64,000 bases of DNA from Oceanospirillales bacterium (GTDB lineage: Bacteria > Pseudomonadota > Gammaproteobacteria > Pseudomonadales > Balneatricaceae): positions 124,001 to 188,000 of the forward strand of contig JAAEYW010000006.1 of assembly GCA_018223185.1 (NCBI GenBank). Reading direction: 5' to 3'. The notes under the pieces are model-generated. The model made no database searches, was not told the origin of the DNA, and saw only the letters and a program-made list of their open reading frames with translations. Below are positions 56,383 through 64,000 of the stretch, piece by piece. Positions within the stretch are counted from its first letter, which is position 1. Each line of letters opens with the position of its first letter. The translations under genes and the position numbers were made by a program.

Positions 56383-57066
56383 TTAGTCGCCCCCCTCCGC
56401 TGCCCTGCCGACCATAATAAGAGAAGCGGCAGCTCCCGTATCGGGATACGACGGTTCCTTTATCAGTTCAATGCGCAACCCATTAAGGGTAAATAATTCA
56501 GTCCAGGACTGCAGCGTACGGAAATACCAGGGGGCAGGATCACGAAACTGATCGCTGAAACCATCCCAGGAGCCTTTGCGCCAGCCATCACGGTAATGCT
56601 TACCGGTTATTAATCCGGGGTGAACGGTTTGAATAACAAACCGCCCACCGGGGTTTAGCAACCCGGGCATCACCCTGAACAGGGACCTCACCGACTTATC
56701 TCCCAACAGGGAAAAATTACACACCGCAAGATCAAATGTTTCACCTAAGCGGCGCGCCGATAATGCCTGATATGCCAGCAGATGAAATCGGCCACTGCAC
56801 GAACTTCTGGCATTCTCAATAAACGCCGGAGTAGCGTCAATGCCCGTTACCGACATCCCCTGGGCCGAAAGTTCACGGGCCAGCCACCCTTCACCACAGC
56901 CAATATCCAGAACGCTTTCAACCCCGAAACAGCGGATCACACCGATGATCGCCTGATCAGTAACCCGCCTGCGGCTTTCAATCTGTTTCTTCTGAACAGC
57001 CGTAATCCAGGGCGCTGCATTCTCAACCCATGAATCGAGTATTTTTACCTCGTTGAAATCATCCAT
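56383..57066 (-). CDS. Class I SAM-dependent methyltransferase
   Basis: The 227-residue protein has the SAM motif I VLDIGCGEGWLARELSAQG near residue 55, motif II GIDATPAF and the post-motif AVCNFSLLGD. The N-terminus (WVENAAPWITAVQ) is a short cap helix. Substrate specificity cannot be assigned; the sequence lacks the markers of UbiE, UbiG or BioC. It lies 26 bases behind a GFA-family gene. Confidence 0.85.
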   Translation of the reverse strand: MDDFNEVKILDSWVENAAPWITAVQKKQIESRRRVTDQAIIGVIRCFGVESVLDIGCGEGWLARELSAQGMSVTGIDATPAFIENARSSCSGRFHLLAYQALSARRLGETFDLAVCNFSLLGDKSVRSLFRVMPGLLNPGGRFVIQTVHPGLITGKHYRDGWRKGSWDGFSDQFRDPAPWYFRTLQSWTELFTLNGLRIELIKEPSYPDTGAAASLIMVGRAAEGGD

Positions 57067-57092
57067 AAAACGACATCACACAATGATTCTGA

Positions 57093-57482
57093 TTACTCAA
57101 ATTCATCATACTCTGGCAGATTATTTTTAATGGTGTACCAGGGCGCCTTCTGCGATACCCAGATATGCTTCTCTTCAGCCACCTCCGGGTCATCATCCAG
57201 AGACCCCAGCCGTAAAATAATATGTGGGGTATTATCCCGCTTAGCATAGATCTGGGTACCACACTCAGGGCAGAAAAACCGATGTTTTCCGGGTGAGGAC
57301 TCAAAGGATTTCAATCCCCCGTCAGACAGCAGATGAAAATTCTCATCCAGCACAGCGGATACGCTTGAAAAAGCCGCGCCATGAGCCTTTCGGCAGGTTT
57401 GGCAATGACAGTGAACAATCGCTCCTGGCTGACTGCTAATCCTGTACTTCACGTTGCCACACAGGCAGCTTCCCTGAATCAT
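57093..57482 (-). CDS. GFA family protein (glutathione-dependent formaldehyde-activating type)
   Basis: This 129-residue zinc protein has the CLCGNVKY, HCHCQTCRKAHGAAF and FCPECGTQIY cysteine motifs of the GFA family. Family members bind zinc, and some have been proposed to add formaldehyde to glutathione; most have no proven activity. A second family member lies 4.8 kb away (62222-62626). Confidence 0.9.
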   Translation of the reverse strand: MIQGSCLCGNVKYRISSQPGAIVHCHCQTCRKAHGAAFSSVSAVLDENFHLLSDGGLKSFESSPGKHRFFCPECGTQIYAKRDNTPHIILRLGSLDDDPEVAEEKHIWVSQKAPWYTIKNNLPEYDEFE

Positions 57483-57550
57483 CTGACCTCCTGTTCCTGC
57501 TTACTGCAGATAAATATAAAAATTGTTCTGTATTGCGCCACGCTCCAGCG

Positions 57551-58354
57551 TCAGGCCTTAACACCGCTGGCAATGAGTGCCGGGGCAGCAAATTCAACCT
57601 GCCCTCCCGCCACTTTAAACCTATTTAAAACCCTTTCAGCTTCATTGAGAATTAACGCTATCTGCGCCTCGTTCAGCTGCACCCCCATCGCCGGCAACCA
57701 TCCCCGCAGATCGGCTTCAACCATCGTTTTAATATTGGGAAACCGGGCCGTCCCATTATGAGGAACTACTTCGACTAAGGCGGCACCGGCATCAGCCAGA
57801 AGCTCTGACACATGATCGGGATTTCCTAAAATAAACGGCGCCCGTAATGCGTCCGCAGCAGCCTGTCCAGCAAGCCTCTGCAGTATATCCACTTCATCAG
57901 GATAGGCTTGCGAGTTTATCAGAGCGTCCCAGACAGCCACCACAATCCGGCCGCCGGGTGCCAGCACACGCAACATCTCCCTTAACGCTGACGGCCGGTT
58001 CTGAAAGAACATCAAACCAAACTGGCTGACCACCGTGTCAAATGAGTTATCCGCAAACGGCAGAGATTCTGCTGAACCCTGCAGCCACTTAATAGAAGGT
58101 GCCAGTTCTCGGGCTATAGCAAGCATACCGGGGGACTGATCGAGGCCGGTGACCGGACCCGCGTCAGTCACCGTTGAGACAATGGTGCGGGCTAAAACTC
58201 CGGTGCCGCAGGCAACATCTAAGACGCGCTGCCCAGGGCTGATTTGAGCGGTAGATACAACAATAGGTGCGAACTGCTGGAAAAGTGCAGGCACATGCAG
58301 TTCTTCATACACTTTGGCAGCCAGCACCGCTTCATCTGATAGTGAGTTACTCAT
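57551..58354 (-). CDS. UbiE/COQ5-like SAM-dependent methyltransferase
   Basis: The 267-residue protein contains VLDVACGTGVLARTIV (motif I), GLDQSPGMLAIARELAP and the post-motif FDTVVSQFGLMFF, in the arrangement of UbiE-like enzymes. The C-terminal half (LVEVVPHNGTARFP) resembles small-molecule methyltransferases. The ATG at 58354 is preceded by AGGAG. It is not in a ubiquinone cluster, so a specialised substrate is more likely. Confidence 0.88.
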   Translation of the reverse strand: MSNSLSDEAVLAAKVYEELHVPALFQQFAPIVVSTAQISPGQRVLDVACGTGVLARTIVSTVTDAGPVTGLDQSPGMLAIARELAPSIKWLQGSAESLPFADNSFDTVVSQFGLMFFQNRPSALREMLRVLAPGGRIVVAVWDALINSQAYPDEVDILQRLAGQAAADALRAPFILGNPDHVSELLADAGAALVEVVPHNGTARFPNIKTMVEADLRGWLPAMGVQLNEAQIALILNEAERVLNRFKVAGGQVEFAAPALIASGVKA

Positions 58355-58787
58355 ATGGCTTCTCCTGAGCGCCATTCAGTCTGTCGCTGCTTTCATCTGG
58401 TTTGCGATGACACACAGCCCGTCAAACACCGGAAGCCCGGCTCAGGCTATGACAAAAAGCAGACTAATAATTGCGGGCGCACATTCAAACTATAGTTTAT
58501 CTATGAACAGTTAATGCCCCGGTTTGCGAAACTGACTGAGTATCTCAAGATGATTTAACCCGTTAACACGATTGAAACAAAACCAAACGCTTAAACCTTT
58601 TTTCCCGCCACCGGTTCAGTCATATTTTCAATATCCGCCAGATCATGATCAGAACGGTGCTGACCACGATACACCTGAAAACAGAGTCGTCACTATTAAG
58701 CTGCTGTAGCTGCTGGCTGCTTGAAGGGTAAGCAGCTGTTGAGCTTCTCCAGCAGCATAATAACCAGGCAGTTAAATGATCCGCAGA
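58355..58787. other. Intergenic region with CTGCTG-rich inverted repeats
   Basis: No gene is supported in these 433 bases. At 58716-58736 GCTGCTT-GAAGGGT-AAGCAGC forms a 7-bp stem, enclosed by CTGCTG and CAGCAG arms near 58701 and 58752. It has no T tract. The rest is unremarkable and may hold the promoter of the methyltransferase gene. Confidence 0.5.
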
Positions 58788-59504
58788 CTACGCTGTCTGA
58801 ATCTCTTTAAGAAACTCCGCCAGATACCGATAACCACGCTTCGCCACTACCGGGTGATAGAGACTGCCTCGTTCCGGTGCATTCGCACTGGGCAGCATAA
58901 AAGAATGGACCGTTCCGCCGAAGTCAATAAACTGCCAGTCCATGCCCAGCTCAGTCCAGTACTGTTTCGCCGCCAGAGCATCCTCATCGGACACCAGTGG
59001 ATCACTGTAGCCATTGAGGACCAGAATTTTTGTCTGCGTATTGACCCTGGCCTGTGATTCAGCGCGGTAAAAACTCATCAGGCCATGAAAGCTCACAGCA
59101 CCGGCACTGTCTGACAGATGCAGACCCGCTTCAATCGCCAGACGCCCACCCAGGCAAAACCCCAGATGGATAATCACCTGATCCGTTCCGGCATGGCAAA
59201 CAGAATCTGTCAGTTCACGCTGCAAGCGATGCAACGGCTCCTGCTCTGACAACAGCAGTCTCATCTTTTCCATTCGGGCTTCCGGCTCCACCGGGTTTCG
59301 TCCCTGCCCATAAAGATCAACAGCCGTTGCGGCCACTCCAGAGGCCGCAACTGTGTCGGCAAAATCTTTCTCAAAATCAGTAAGGCCAGCAAACGTTGGC
59401 CATATCACCACGTGAAGCTTGCAGGGCTCTGCTGCCCCGGCATCCGCCCGATAATGAATACGTTCAATAGTGTGTCGGAACTGTGAATCGAATATTTCAC
59501 TCAT
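58788..59504 (-). CDS. Dienelactone hydrolase family protein
   Basis: The 238-residue alpha/beta hydrolase has the nucleophile elbow HLGFCLGGRLAIEAG with cysteine, as in dienelactone hydrolases, plus an Asp in GYSDPLVSDED and a His in GGTVHSFMLP. The substrate is probably a small ester or lactone. Three 15-bp tandem repeats lie just upstream of its start (59524-59568) in the probable promoter region. Confidence 0.88.
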   Translation of the reverse strand: MSEIFDSQFRHTIERIHYRADAGAAEPCKLHVVIWPTFAGLTDFEKDFADTVAASGVAATAVDLYGQGRNPVEPEARMEKMRLLLSEQEPLHRLQRELTDSVCHAGTDQVIIHLGFCLGGRLAIEAGLHLSDSAGAVSFHGLMSFYRAESQARVNTQTKILVLNGYSDPLVSDEDALAAKQYWTELGMDWQFIDFGGTVHSFMLPSANAPERGSLYHPVVAKRGYRYLAEFLKEIQTA

Positions 59505-59523
59505 TTTTTTCTCAACCAGAATG

Positions 59524-59568
59524 TGAACTGAAAAGATATGTACTGAAAAGATATGTACTAAAAATAGA
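59524..59568. repeat. 15-bp tandem repeat, three units (non-coding)
   Basis: Units TGAACTGAAAAGATA, TGTACTGAAAAGATA and TGTACTAAAAATAGA are adjacent, followed by a partial fourth (TGTGC). They lie between the dienelactone hydrolase start and the gamma-glutamylcyclotransferase stop. Confidence 0.85.
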
Positions 59569-59597
59569 TGTGCTTAACACTGGCCCAAAAAGACAGA

Positions 59598-60101
59598 TCA
59601 AAAACGCGGTGCCTGAACATGTATAAGGCTCTCGCGCGCATGACGATCGGCATCGGGGTCGTCAACAAACTCAAACCCCATGATCTTGTCGATATATTCT
59701 GCAGGAAGGTTCGCTTCCCTGGCACCCACCAACAGATGATTCACGTACCAGCGATAAGGCTTAAGTGACGCGTCAATCTGCAGGGCATAATAGGTTATCG
59801 CTTCAACCCGGTCACCCTGCTCGTTTTGCAACTGCACCGTTTTCTCATCATAACCAGCGCCCAGCCCCTCAGCCCGGTCCAGCACTGGTTTCTCTGACAC
59901 CGATATATCAAACAGAACGCCATAAATCCGATCCCCCCTGCCGGTATAAAAAGCATCACATTTTGCTGAACCATCCTGCCCGGCCTTATGAAAACGCAGG
60001 TCATGCCCATCAAGGAAATAACACCCTGACACCCGGGCATTGGGCACACGCTGCTGCAGCCGTGCCAGGGACATATTCGATCCGTATGCGAAATATTTCA
60101 T
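59598..60101 (-). CDS. Gamma-glutamylcyclotransferase family protein
   Basis: The 167-residue protein starts with the family hallmark MKYFAYGSNMS, which binds the gamma-glutamyl group. It contains a DISVSEKPVLDRAEG acidic stretch with the likely catalytic Glu, and a YYALQIDASLKPYRWYVNHLL helix typical of the GGCT/AIG2-like group. The reaction releases 5-oxoproline from gamma-glutamyl compounds. It is a lone gene with no glutathione-cycle partner nearby. Confidence 0.87.
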   Translation of the reverse strand: MKYFAYGSNMSLARLQQRVPNARVSGCYFLDGHDLRFHKAGQDGSAKCDAFYTGRGDRIYGVLFDISVSEKPVLDRAEGLGAGYDEKTVQLQNEQGDRVEAITYYALQIDASLKPYRWYVNHLLVGAREANLPAEYIDKIMGFEFVDDPDADRHARESLIHVQAPRF

Positions 60102-60334
60102 AGCGATAAACTGAGTTTAAACCGCAGTCACTAACGGTGGCATTGCAGGAGTAACCCAGACCTGTTTACTTAACTCATCATTCAGCACGTCAACTGCCAT
60201 TGTCCTGGTTTAAAAACCATGTGTTGCCATTAATTCTGGCTGATATGTCGCAATGCTGCCAGATCAGATCCGACAACCATTCAGGGTTGCCCGTGATATT
60301 TTCACTACCCCTGCGGCATACAAAACATCATGCA

Positions 60335-60580
60335 CTAACCTATAGGCTTTTCCAGCTCGTCAATCAGATAACCGATCTCTTCAGCTTTCTCAGTAAAGAC
60401 AAGCCGGGCATCAGACAGTCCGCGATTATAGAAAGACGGGCCGATCTCTTTAGCAAAGAACGCCAGCAAAAACTCTGCATCAAAGCCACCTATCTCTTGA
60501 TCCAGTTCGTCGATAAAGTATTTTTTGATATGACTGACAATCCGGTCGGTCTCATCTTTTGAAAATTTTATATCACTCAT
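60335..60580 (-). CDS. DUF2164 family protein
   Basis: This 81-residue protein matches DUF2164 in full: IVSHIKKYFIDELDQEIGGFDAE, LLAFFAKEIGPSFYNRGL and a C-terminal EEIGYLIDELEKP. The function is unknown. The ATG at 60580 is preceded by AAAGGA; an earlier in-frame start at 60601 is unlikely. A 15-bp direct repeat lies about 30-70 bases upstream. Confidence 0.85.
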   Translation of the reverse strand: MSDIKFSKDETDRIVSHIKKYFIDELDQEIGGFDAEFLLAFFAKEIGPSFYNRGLSDARLVFTEKAEEIGYLIDELEKPIG

Positions 60581-60905
60581 AAAGGGTCCTTTTCCTGACA
60601 TCGCTATCGAATAACTGATCTCTTAACTTATGTCTTAACTGATCTCTTAAGAGCTCCAGCCACAAAACCAGTCTGACAGATGCGGGCAACTGGCAATCTG
60701 ATGGCCTGGCTGCCGCTGCCCGAGTGCTACAAAAAATGTCCGATAGGAACAGGCCAACGGCGGGTCAGGTGCTCAGCAAAAACGTATAAGGGGCGATGTT
60801 CAGATAATTGCAGGGCAGATTAACCTGTTCTCAACACCATTCGAACTGAATAACGCCGTATTTATTGATACTGAATTGATTGCTGCTAATTTTTTGATCC
60901 TGATT
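60581..60905. other. Intergenic region upstream of the DUF2164 gene
   Basis: There is no supported gene in these 325 bases. TAACTGATCTCTTAA occurs twice (60612-60626 and 60636-60650) with a 24-base period and could be a regulator's paired site or a slippage product. Nothing else stands out. Confidence 0.5.
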
Positions 60906-61517
60906 TTACTGATGCCCGGCGTGAGGGTTTTCACCCGTTGCCATCGACCAGTGGTGCTGCTGATGATGCGAGCCAGACGCCATCAAACCAATGTAACCTA
61001 AGCCGCGAATCTTATTCACCTCCCCGGGGTTTGCCGTTGTAGTTGTCAGCATATAACGGTCACCGGTTTTTACAACCTGCATATCCCAGCCAGTTGCACG
61101 TTTTAACTGGGCAGGATGGGCGCTAAAAACCCTTTCCAGCGCAGCAGCAGACCGGGCGGTTGTGGGTTTAACAATGGCCATCAGTCCCTGCTGCACTGCT
61201 TTTTGCGAGATAACCTCTACATTCAGCGTCATATCATTCATATCCACCAGATGCTCTCTTAATGCCTCAATATCCACTTTGCTCCAATCCGTATCCGGAT
61301 TGCTGTTTAACCGGGCAATCACCTCCTGAATGGTTCCGAAAGCATCATTCCCCGCTTCGGTTAAAGGGGCTTGAGATAAAGGGGACTCAGATAAAGGGGC
61401 TTCAGGCATTTCCATCGAGTGCTGATGGTGCATCATTGTGGCGTGATTATCGTCAGCAAAGACAACCACGTTGTGGCTTAGCAGAGCTGAAAACATTAAA
61501 AGATGTAGCTTCATCAT
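60906..61517 (-). CDS. Secreted His-rich hypothetical protein
   Basis: The 203-residue product has a signal peptide (MMKLHLLMFSALLSHNVVVFA) and starts at the ATG at 61517, four bases after AGAGG. The mature N-terminus contains a His/Met-rich segment (ATMMHHQHSMEM), and the C-terminus is also His-rich (SHHQQHHWSMATGENPHAGH), which suggests metal binding, possibly copper. Between them lies a Pro/Ser-rich segment encoded by a 15-bp triple repeat, then a soluble helical domain. I do not recognise a family. Confidence 0.7.
   Translation of the reverse strand: MMKLHLLMFSALLSHNVVVFADDNHATMMHHQHSMEMPEAPLSESPLSQAPLTEAGNDAFGTIQEVIARLNSNPDTDWSKVDIEALREHLVDMNDMTLNVEVISQKAVQQGLMAIVKPTTARSAAALERVFSAHPAQLKRATGWDMQVVKTGDRYMLTTTTANPGEVNKIRGLGYIGLMASGSHHQQHHWSMATGENPHAGHQ
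61362..61406. repeat. 15-bp tandem repeat, three units (in the His-rich protein gene)
   Basis: TAAAGGGGCTTGAGA, TAAAGGGGACTCAGA and TAAAGGGGCTTCAGG are adjacent and in frame, encoding the repeated APLSESPLSQAPLT stretch. Confidence 0.85.
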
Positions 61518-61627
61518 AACGCCTCTGAATAACAGTTTGAGTTGGTGCGGATATAACCCGTTTAACCTGCGTTTATCAAGACCCACACGGGATAAGAATC
61601 TGAATTATCGGGGTGGCTGGCACCACG

Positions 61628-62173
61628 TCAATATTTCACTTCAGTAACCTTATATAGCCGGTCAGGTTTACCAAAGACCTCTATAAGTTGCTGTTCTGTC
61701 AGTGGCAGCGAATAGAACGCATGCTCATCCGGAACGCCAACCATCGGATGCTCACGCCCCCCGGCACAATGCGAACACATACCGACAGACAGAAGGTTTC
61801 CATTTTTAAATACAATATGAAAACCACCACCCGAATACACATCGTTTTCCTTTGTTTTTGTCTTCCATTGTTCCGGCCAGTTCGATGGAGGAATGAAGAC
61901 GGGTAAATATGCAGCGACTATATCCGGCCGTATTTCCGATAGTCTCAACGGAGGCGCATCGGGTCTTAATTTCAGATAGACACTCAGAATGCGCGGATCA
62001 ATTGTCCGCTTGCCATCGATAAATATTAAATAATACAGTGGCTCAGAGGCATCATTAAGCGGCTCTCCGTGTGCGACTAATACGTCTTTCTCAAAACGTG
62101 ACACATTGGCACATGCCGATAAAGTGGCCGCTAAGAACACAACCCACCAGACCCTCCGGATCAGCATCACCAT
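61628..62173 (-). CDS. Putative lipoprotein
   Basis: The 181-residue product has a lipoprotein signal (VVFLAATLSAC with cysteine as the modified residue), so it should be membrane-anchored, in the outer membrane unless retained. The remainder includes a CSHC motif and a C-terminal helix TEQQLIEVFGKPDRLYKVTEV of the type seen in SmpA/OmlA-like small lipoproteins. No family is firmly recognised. The ATG at 62173 or 62167 is preferred over a GTG at 62188; GGGG precedes the former. Confidence 0.65.
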   Translation of the reverse strand: MVMLIRRVWWVVFLAATLSACANVSRFEKDVLVAHGEPLNDASEPLYYLIFIDGKRTIDPRILSVYLKLRPDAPPLRLSEIRPDIVAAYLPVFIPPSNWPEQWKTKTKENDVYSGGGFHIVFKNGNLLSVGMCSHCAGGREHPMVGVPDEHAFYSLPLTEQQLIEVFGKPDRLYKVTEVKY

Positions 62174-62221
62174 TAATGCCCCGGCCACTGGTCAGCCCAG
62201 CCAGTCTGCAACATTGCATAG

Positions 62222-62626
62222 CTAAGCATTTTCCGGGACACCTTCTTCATACGTAGTTACCCCTTCGGGGATCACTTCCCATGCTGCCCTGGAGCCCACA
62301 AACAGGTGATAGCCAATTTCGACTTCCGGATCACCATTGATGCAACCCAGGGTGATGCCATGAACCAGACCATTGAATGTACCGCACAGCGTCGAGCCAC
62401 ACCGACTACAAAATTGTAAACCGAACCCCGGCTGTGACTGATAACTGGTAAGCAGGTCAGCGCCTTGCAGCCATTCAAACTCATCATGCTCTACCAGGGC
62501 ATAAGACGAAGCCTGGGCACTGAATGCTTTACGACAGCGGGAACAATGGCATGACCTCGCATCCTTCAATGAACCATTGATCGCATACTTAATGCTTCCG
62601 CAAAAGCATTCACCGGTTATTGGCAT
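62222..62626 (-). CDS. GFA family protein, second copy
   Basis: The 134-residue zinc protein has ECFCGSIKY, RSCHCSRCRKAFSAQAS and FCSRCGSTLCGT motifs of the GFA family. It is only loosely similar to the copy at 57093-57482, so it is not a recent duplicate. The substrate is unknown. Confidence 0.88.
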   Translation of the reverse strand: MPITGECFCGSIKYAINGSLKDARSCHCSRCRKAFSAQASSYALVEHDEFEWLQGADLLTSYQSQPGFGLQFCSRCGSTLCGTFNGLVHGITLGCINGDPEVEIGYHLFVGSRAAWEVIPEGVTTYEEGVPENA

Positions 62627-62738
62627 ATTATCTCCTGATATTGAATGTCCGGATTGAACAGCCTATCAGGCAGCCCCTTTTTTTGCAGCGTCAGAAGGCG
62701 TGATCGAGCAAATCTACGCGGCAATGATATGTCAGGCA

Positions 62739-63200
62739 TCAGATCCACCGGCGCACCTGCCCAACGTAACGGTCGAAGTCATCCCCGAACCTTTCGCGCA
62801 TATACCGCTCCTCCGGCTCAATCTGGTATCGGTTCATATACACCACAAACAGTGGCAGGAAAACCAACGCCGCGAGGTTTGACAGGTACAACGCCCATCC
62901 CGCCAGCACCACCAGAAAGCCCACATACATCGGATTGCGGCTGATTCTATACACACCACTGACGACCAGTGTCTCAGACTTGTGCGGTATTCGGGGATCG
63001 ACCGTGGTACGTGCTTTACGAAACTCAAACACACCAAGGGCCGCCAGCAACCCTCCGATTGCAACAATCACAGACCCCAGAACTGAAGCCCCGGCCATAC
63101 TGACATGAAGTAAAGGCATTAACGTTGCCGCCCCCCACATCAGCAAGGCCAGAATACCCGTCAGGGCCAGCGGCGGAATTCTGAGTTCGAGGGATCTCAC
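62739..63200 (-). CDS. Isoprenylcysteine carboxyl methyltransferase family protein
   Basis: The 153-residue membrane protein has four hydrophobic helices and the C-terminal motif block YRISRNPMYVGFLVVLAG and EPEERYMRERFGDDFDRY, which bind SAM in the ICMT/PEMT superfamily. Bacterial members act on lipid or isoprenoid-like substrates that are mostly unknown. It stands alone between the GFA gene and the cation antiporter. Confidence 0.9.
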   Translation of the reverse strand: MRSLELRIPPLALTGILALLMWGAATLMPLLHVSMAGASVLGSVIVAIGGLLAALGVFEFRKARTTVDPRIPHKSETLVVSGVYRISRNPMYVGFLVVLAGWALYLSNLAALVFLPLFVVYMNRYQIEPEERYMRERFGDDFDRYVGQVRRWI

Positions 63201-63302
63201 CCGGTTACCTCCTGAGGTTTATCGCCGCCAACGGCGACCAGACTAAATGGTAAAGACTCATGGGATTTTACACGGCCTCCGGATATCCTTGCAGCAGAGC
63301 GG

Positions 63303-64000
63303 TCAGGTGCCCAGCACCACAACGCTGAGCGCAATCACATATACCCCGAGGATCAGAGCACTTTCAAATCCGATCCGGCCGATACCATAGGTCTCCCGGC
63401 GCACCAGGCCCAGCAACAGGATGGCAGTCATCAGGATACTTACCAATCCCCACGTCATCTGAACCGGCGCCATATCATGGTAGATTGATCCGTGAGCATA
63501 GCCCACGTCTGCTGAAGCGACAACGAGCATATTAAAACAGTTGGTGCCGAATATATTGCTGACCGCCAGAGTCAGCGCGCCTATCCGTATCGCTGCGATG
63601 GTGGTCACCAGTTCGGGTGTCGATGTTGCCAGGGCGGTGAACAAACCACCGACCACCGTTTCGGACAAACCGGCATGGTCGGCAATCCCCTTGGCGGCTT
63701 CCATCAGAATCCAGCCAGCGACCCCGGTCACAACAGCCATAGCAATAAAACCAAACCAGACCATAGCTGAAGGATCATCCGAATGATGGCCGGGCTCATC
63801 AGCAACGGTCTGGCGGGTCAGCCGGGGGAACCACATCGGCTTTGCCCTGGTACGGTGAATCAGATGCAGGCCGAACAGATAGGCGACCACAATAACCGGC
63901 GTGACCGGATGCACACGCCACTGGCTGACCGCGGGGGTAAAGATCGCGAGCAGCGGCAGCGTCAGCAGCACAATCAGTAATGCCGCCAGAATCAGATTAA
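63303..64000 (-). CDS. CaCA-family sodium/calcium antiporter (5' partial)
   Basis: The frame remains open to the window edge, so the N-terminal part lies beyond it. The visible C-terminal portion has the second alpha repeat GLFTALATSTPELVTTIAAIRIGALTLAVSNIFGTNCFN with its ion-coordinating Glu and Asn. At least six transmembrane helices are present. It is predicted to exchange Na+ or H+ for Ca2+ at the inner membrane. The more N-terminal, hydrophilic stretch (RAKPMWFPRLTRQTVADEPGHHSDD) is probably the cytosolic loop between the two repeats. Confidence 0.9.
   Translation of the reverse strand, partial: NLILAALLIVLLTLPLLAIFTPAVSQWRVHPVTPVIVVAYLFGLHLIHRTRAKPMWFPRLTRQTVADEPGHHSDDPSAMVWFGFIAMAVVTGVAGWILMEAAKGIADHAGLSETVVGGLFTALATSTPELVTTIAAIRIGALTLAVSNIFGTNCFNMLVVASADVGYAHGSIYHDMAPVQMTWGLVSILMTAILLLGLVRRETYGIGRIGFESALILGVYVIALSVVVLGT

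Overview
The window reads as chromosomal core sequence of a marine gammaproteobacterium, most likely an oceanospirillalean near Amphritea, Neptunomonas or Marinobacterium. This is inferred from Pseudomonas-like synteny (hda, perM, a DUF2066 gene and purMN; gltA divergent from sdhCDAB-sucAB-lpd-sucCD), an rmf/pyrD pair, a Na+/H+ antiporter and roughly 50% GC. The genus is a guess. No tRNA, rRNA, CRISPR array, insertion sequence or prophage was seen.

Layout. 1-3.9 kb: a cysteine desulfurase fused to a SufE-type sulfur acceptor (5' end outside the window), a PAS-PAS-GGDEF diguanylate cyclase, tcdA and a small CxxC protein. 3.9-13.1 kb: a pseudouridine synthase, an RRM protein, hda, perM and a DUF2066 gene on the minus strand; divergently purM-purN with a DUF3108 gene, yfcL, an Imm22-like gene and a two-TM K+ channel; then an alkyltransferase-like gene, a structured non-coding element and a DUF3047 gene. 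13.2-19.6 kb: a DeaD-type helicase, a Rap1a/Tai-like secreted protein, nhaA, a convergent LysE/AraC pair, a MOSC protein and a HlyU-like protein.

19.7-32.8 kb is the TCA-cycle block: sucD, sucC, lpd, sucB, sucA, sdhB, sdhA, sdhD and sdhC on the minus strand, with gltA divergent from sdhC. Its products cover citrate synthesis and the conversion of 2-oxoglutarate to fumarate. Hairpins between sdhB and sucA, between lpd and sucC, and after sucD suggest that it is transcribed in modules.

33-47 kb: a small membrane protein built from an internal duplication, amt with a sigma-54-type promoter, rlmKL, rmf, pyrD, a DUF2835 gene, an isolated batD, a TIGR01777 epimerase, riboflavin synthase, a cluster of REP-like palindromes, iorA-iorB and an EamA transporter.

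47.1-55.1 kb holds the most system-like locus: seven minus-strand genes, mostly overlapping, encoding a zinc-ribbon membrane protein, RDD, SpoIIM, DUF4129 and DUF4350 proteins, a MoxR ATPase and a DUF58 protein. This is a plausible ATPase-driven envelope machine of unknown role. 55.2-64 kb is a looser run of single accessory genes, all on the minus strand: methyltransferases, two GFA proteins, a dienelactone hydrolase, gamma-glutamylcyclotransferase, a His-rich protein, a lipoprotein, ICMT and a Ca2+/Na+ antiporter cut by the window end. One gene there is frameshifted, and 15-bp tandem triplications occur at three separate places.
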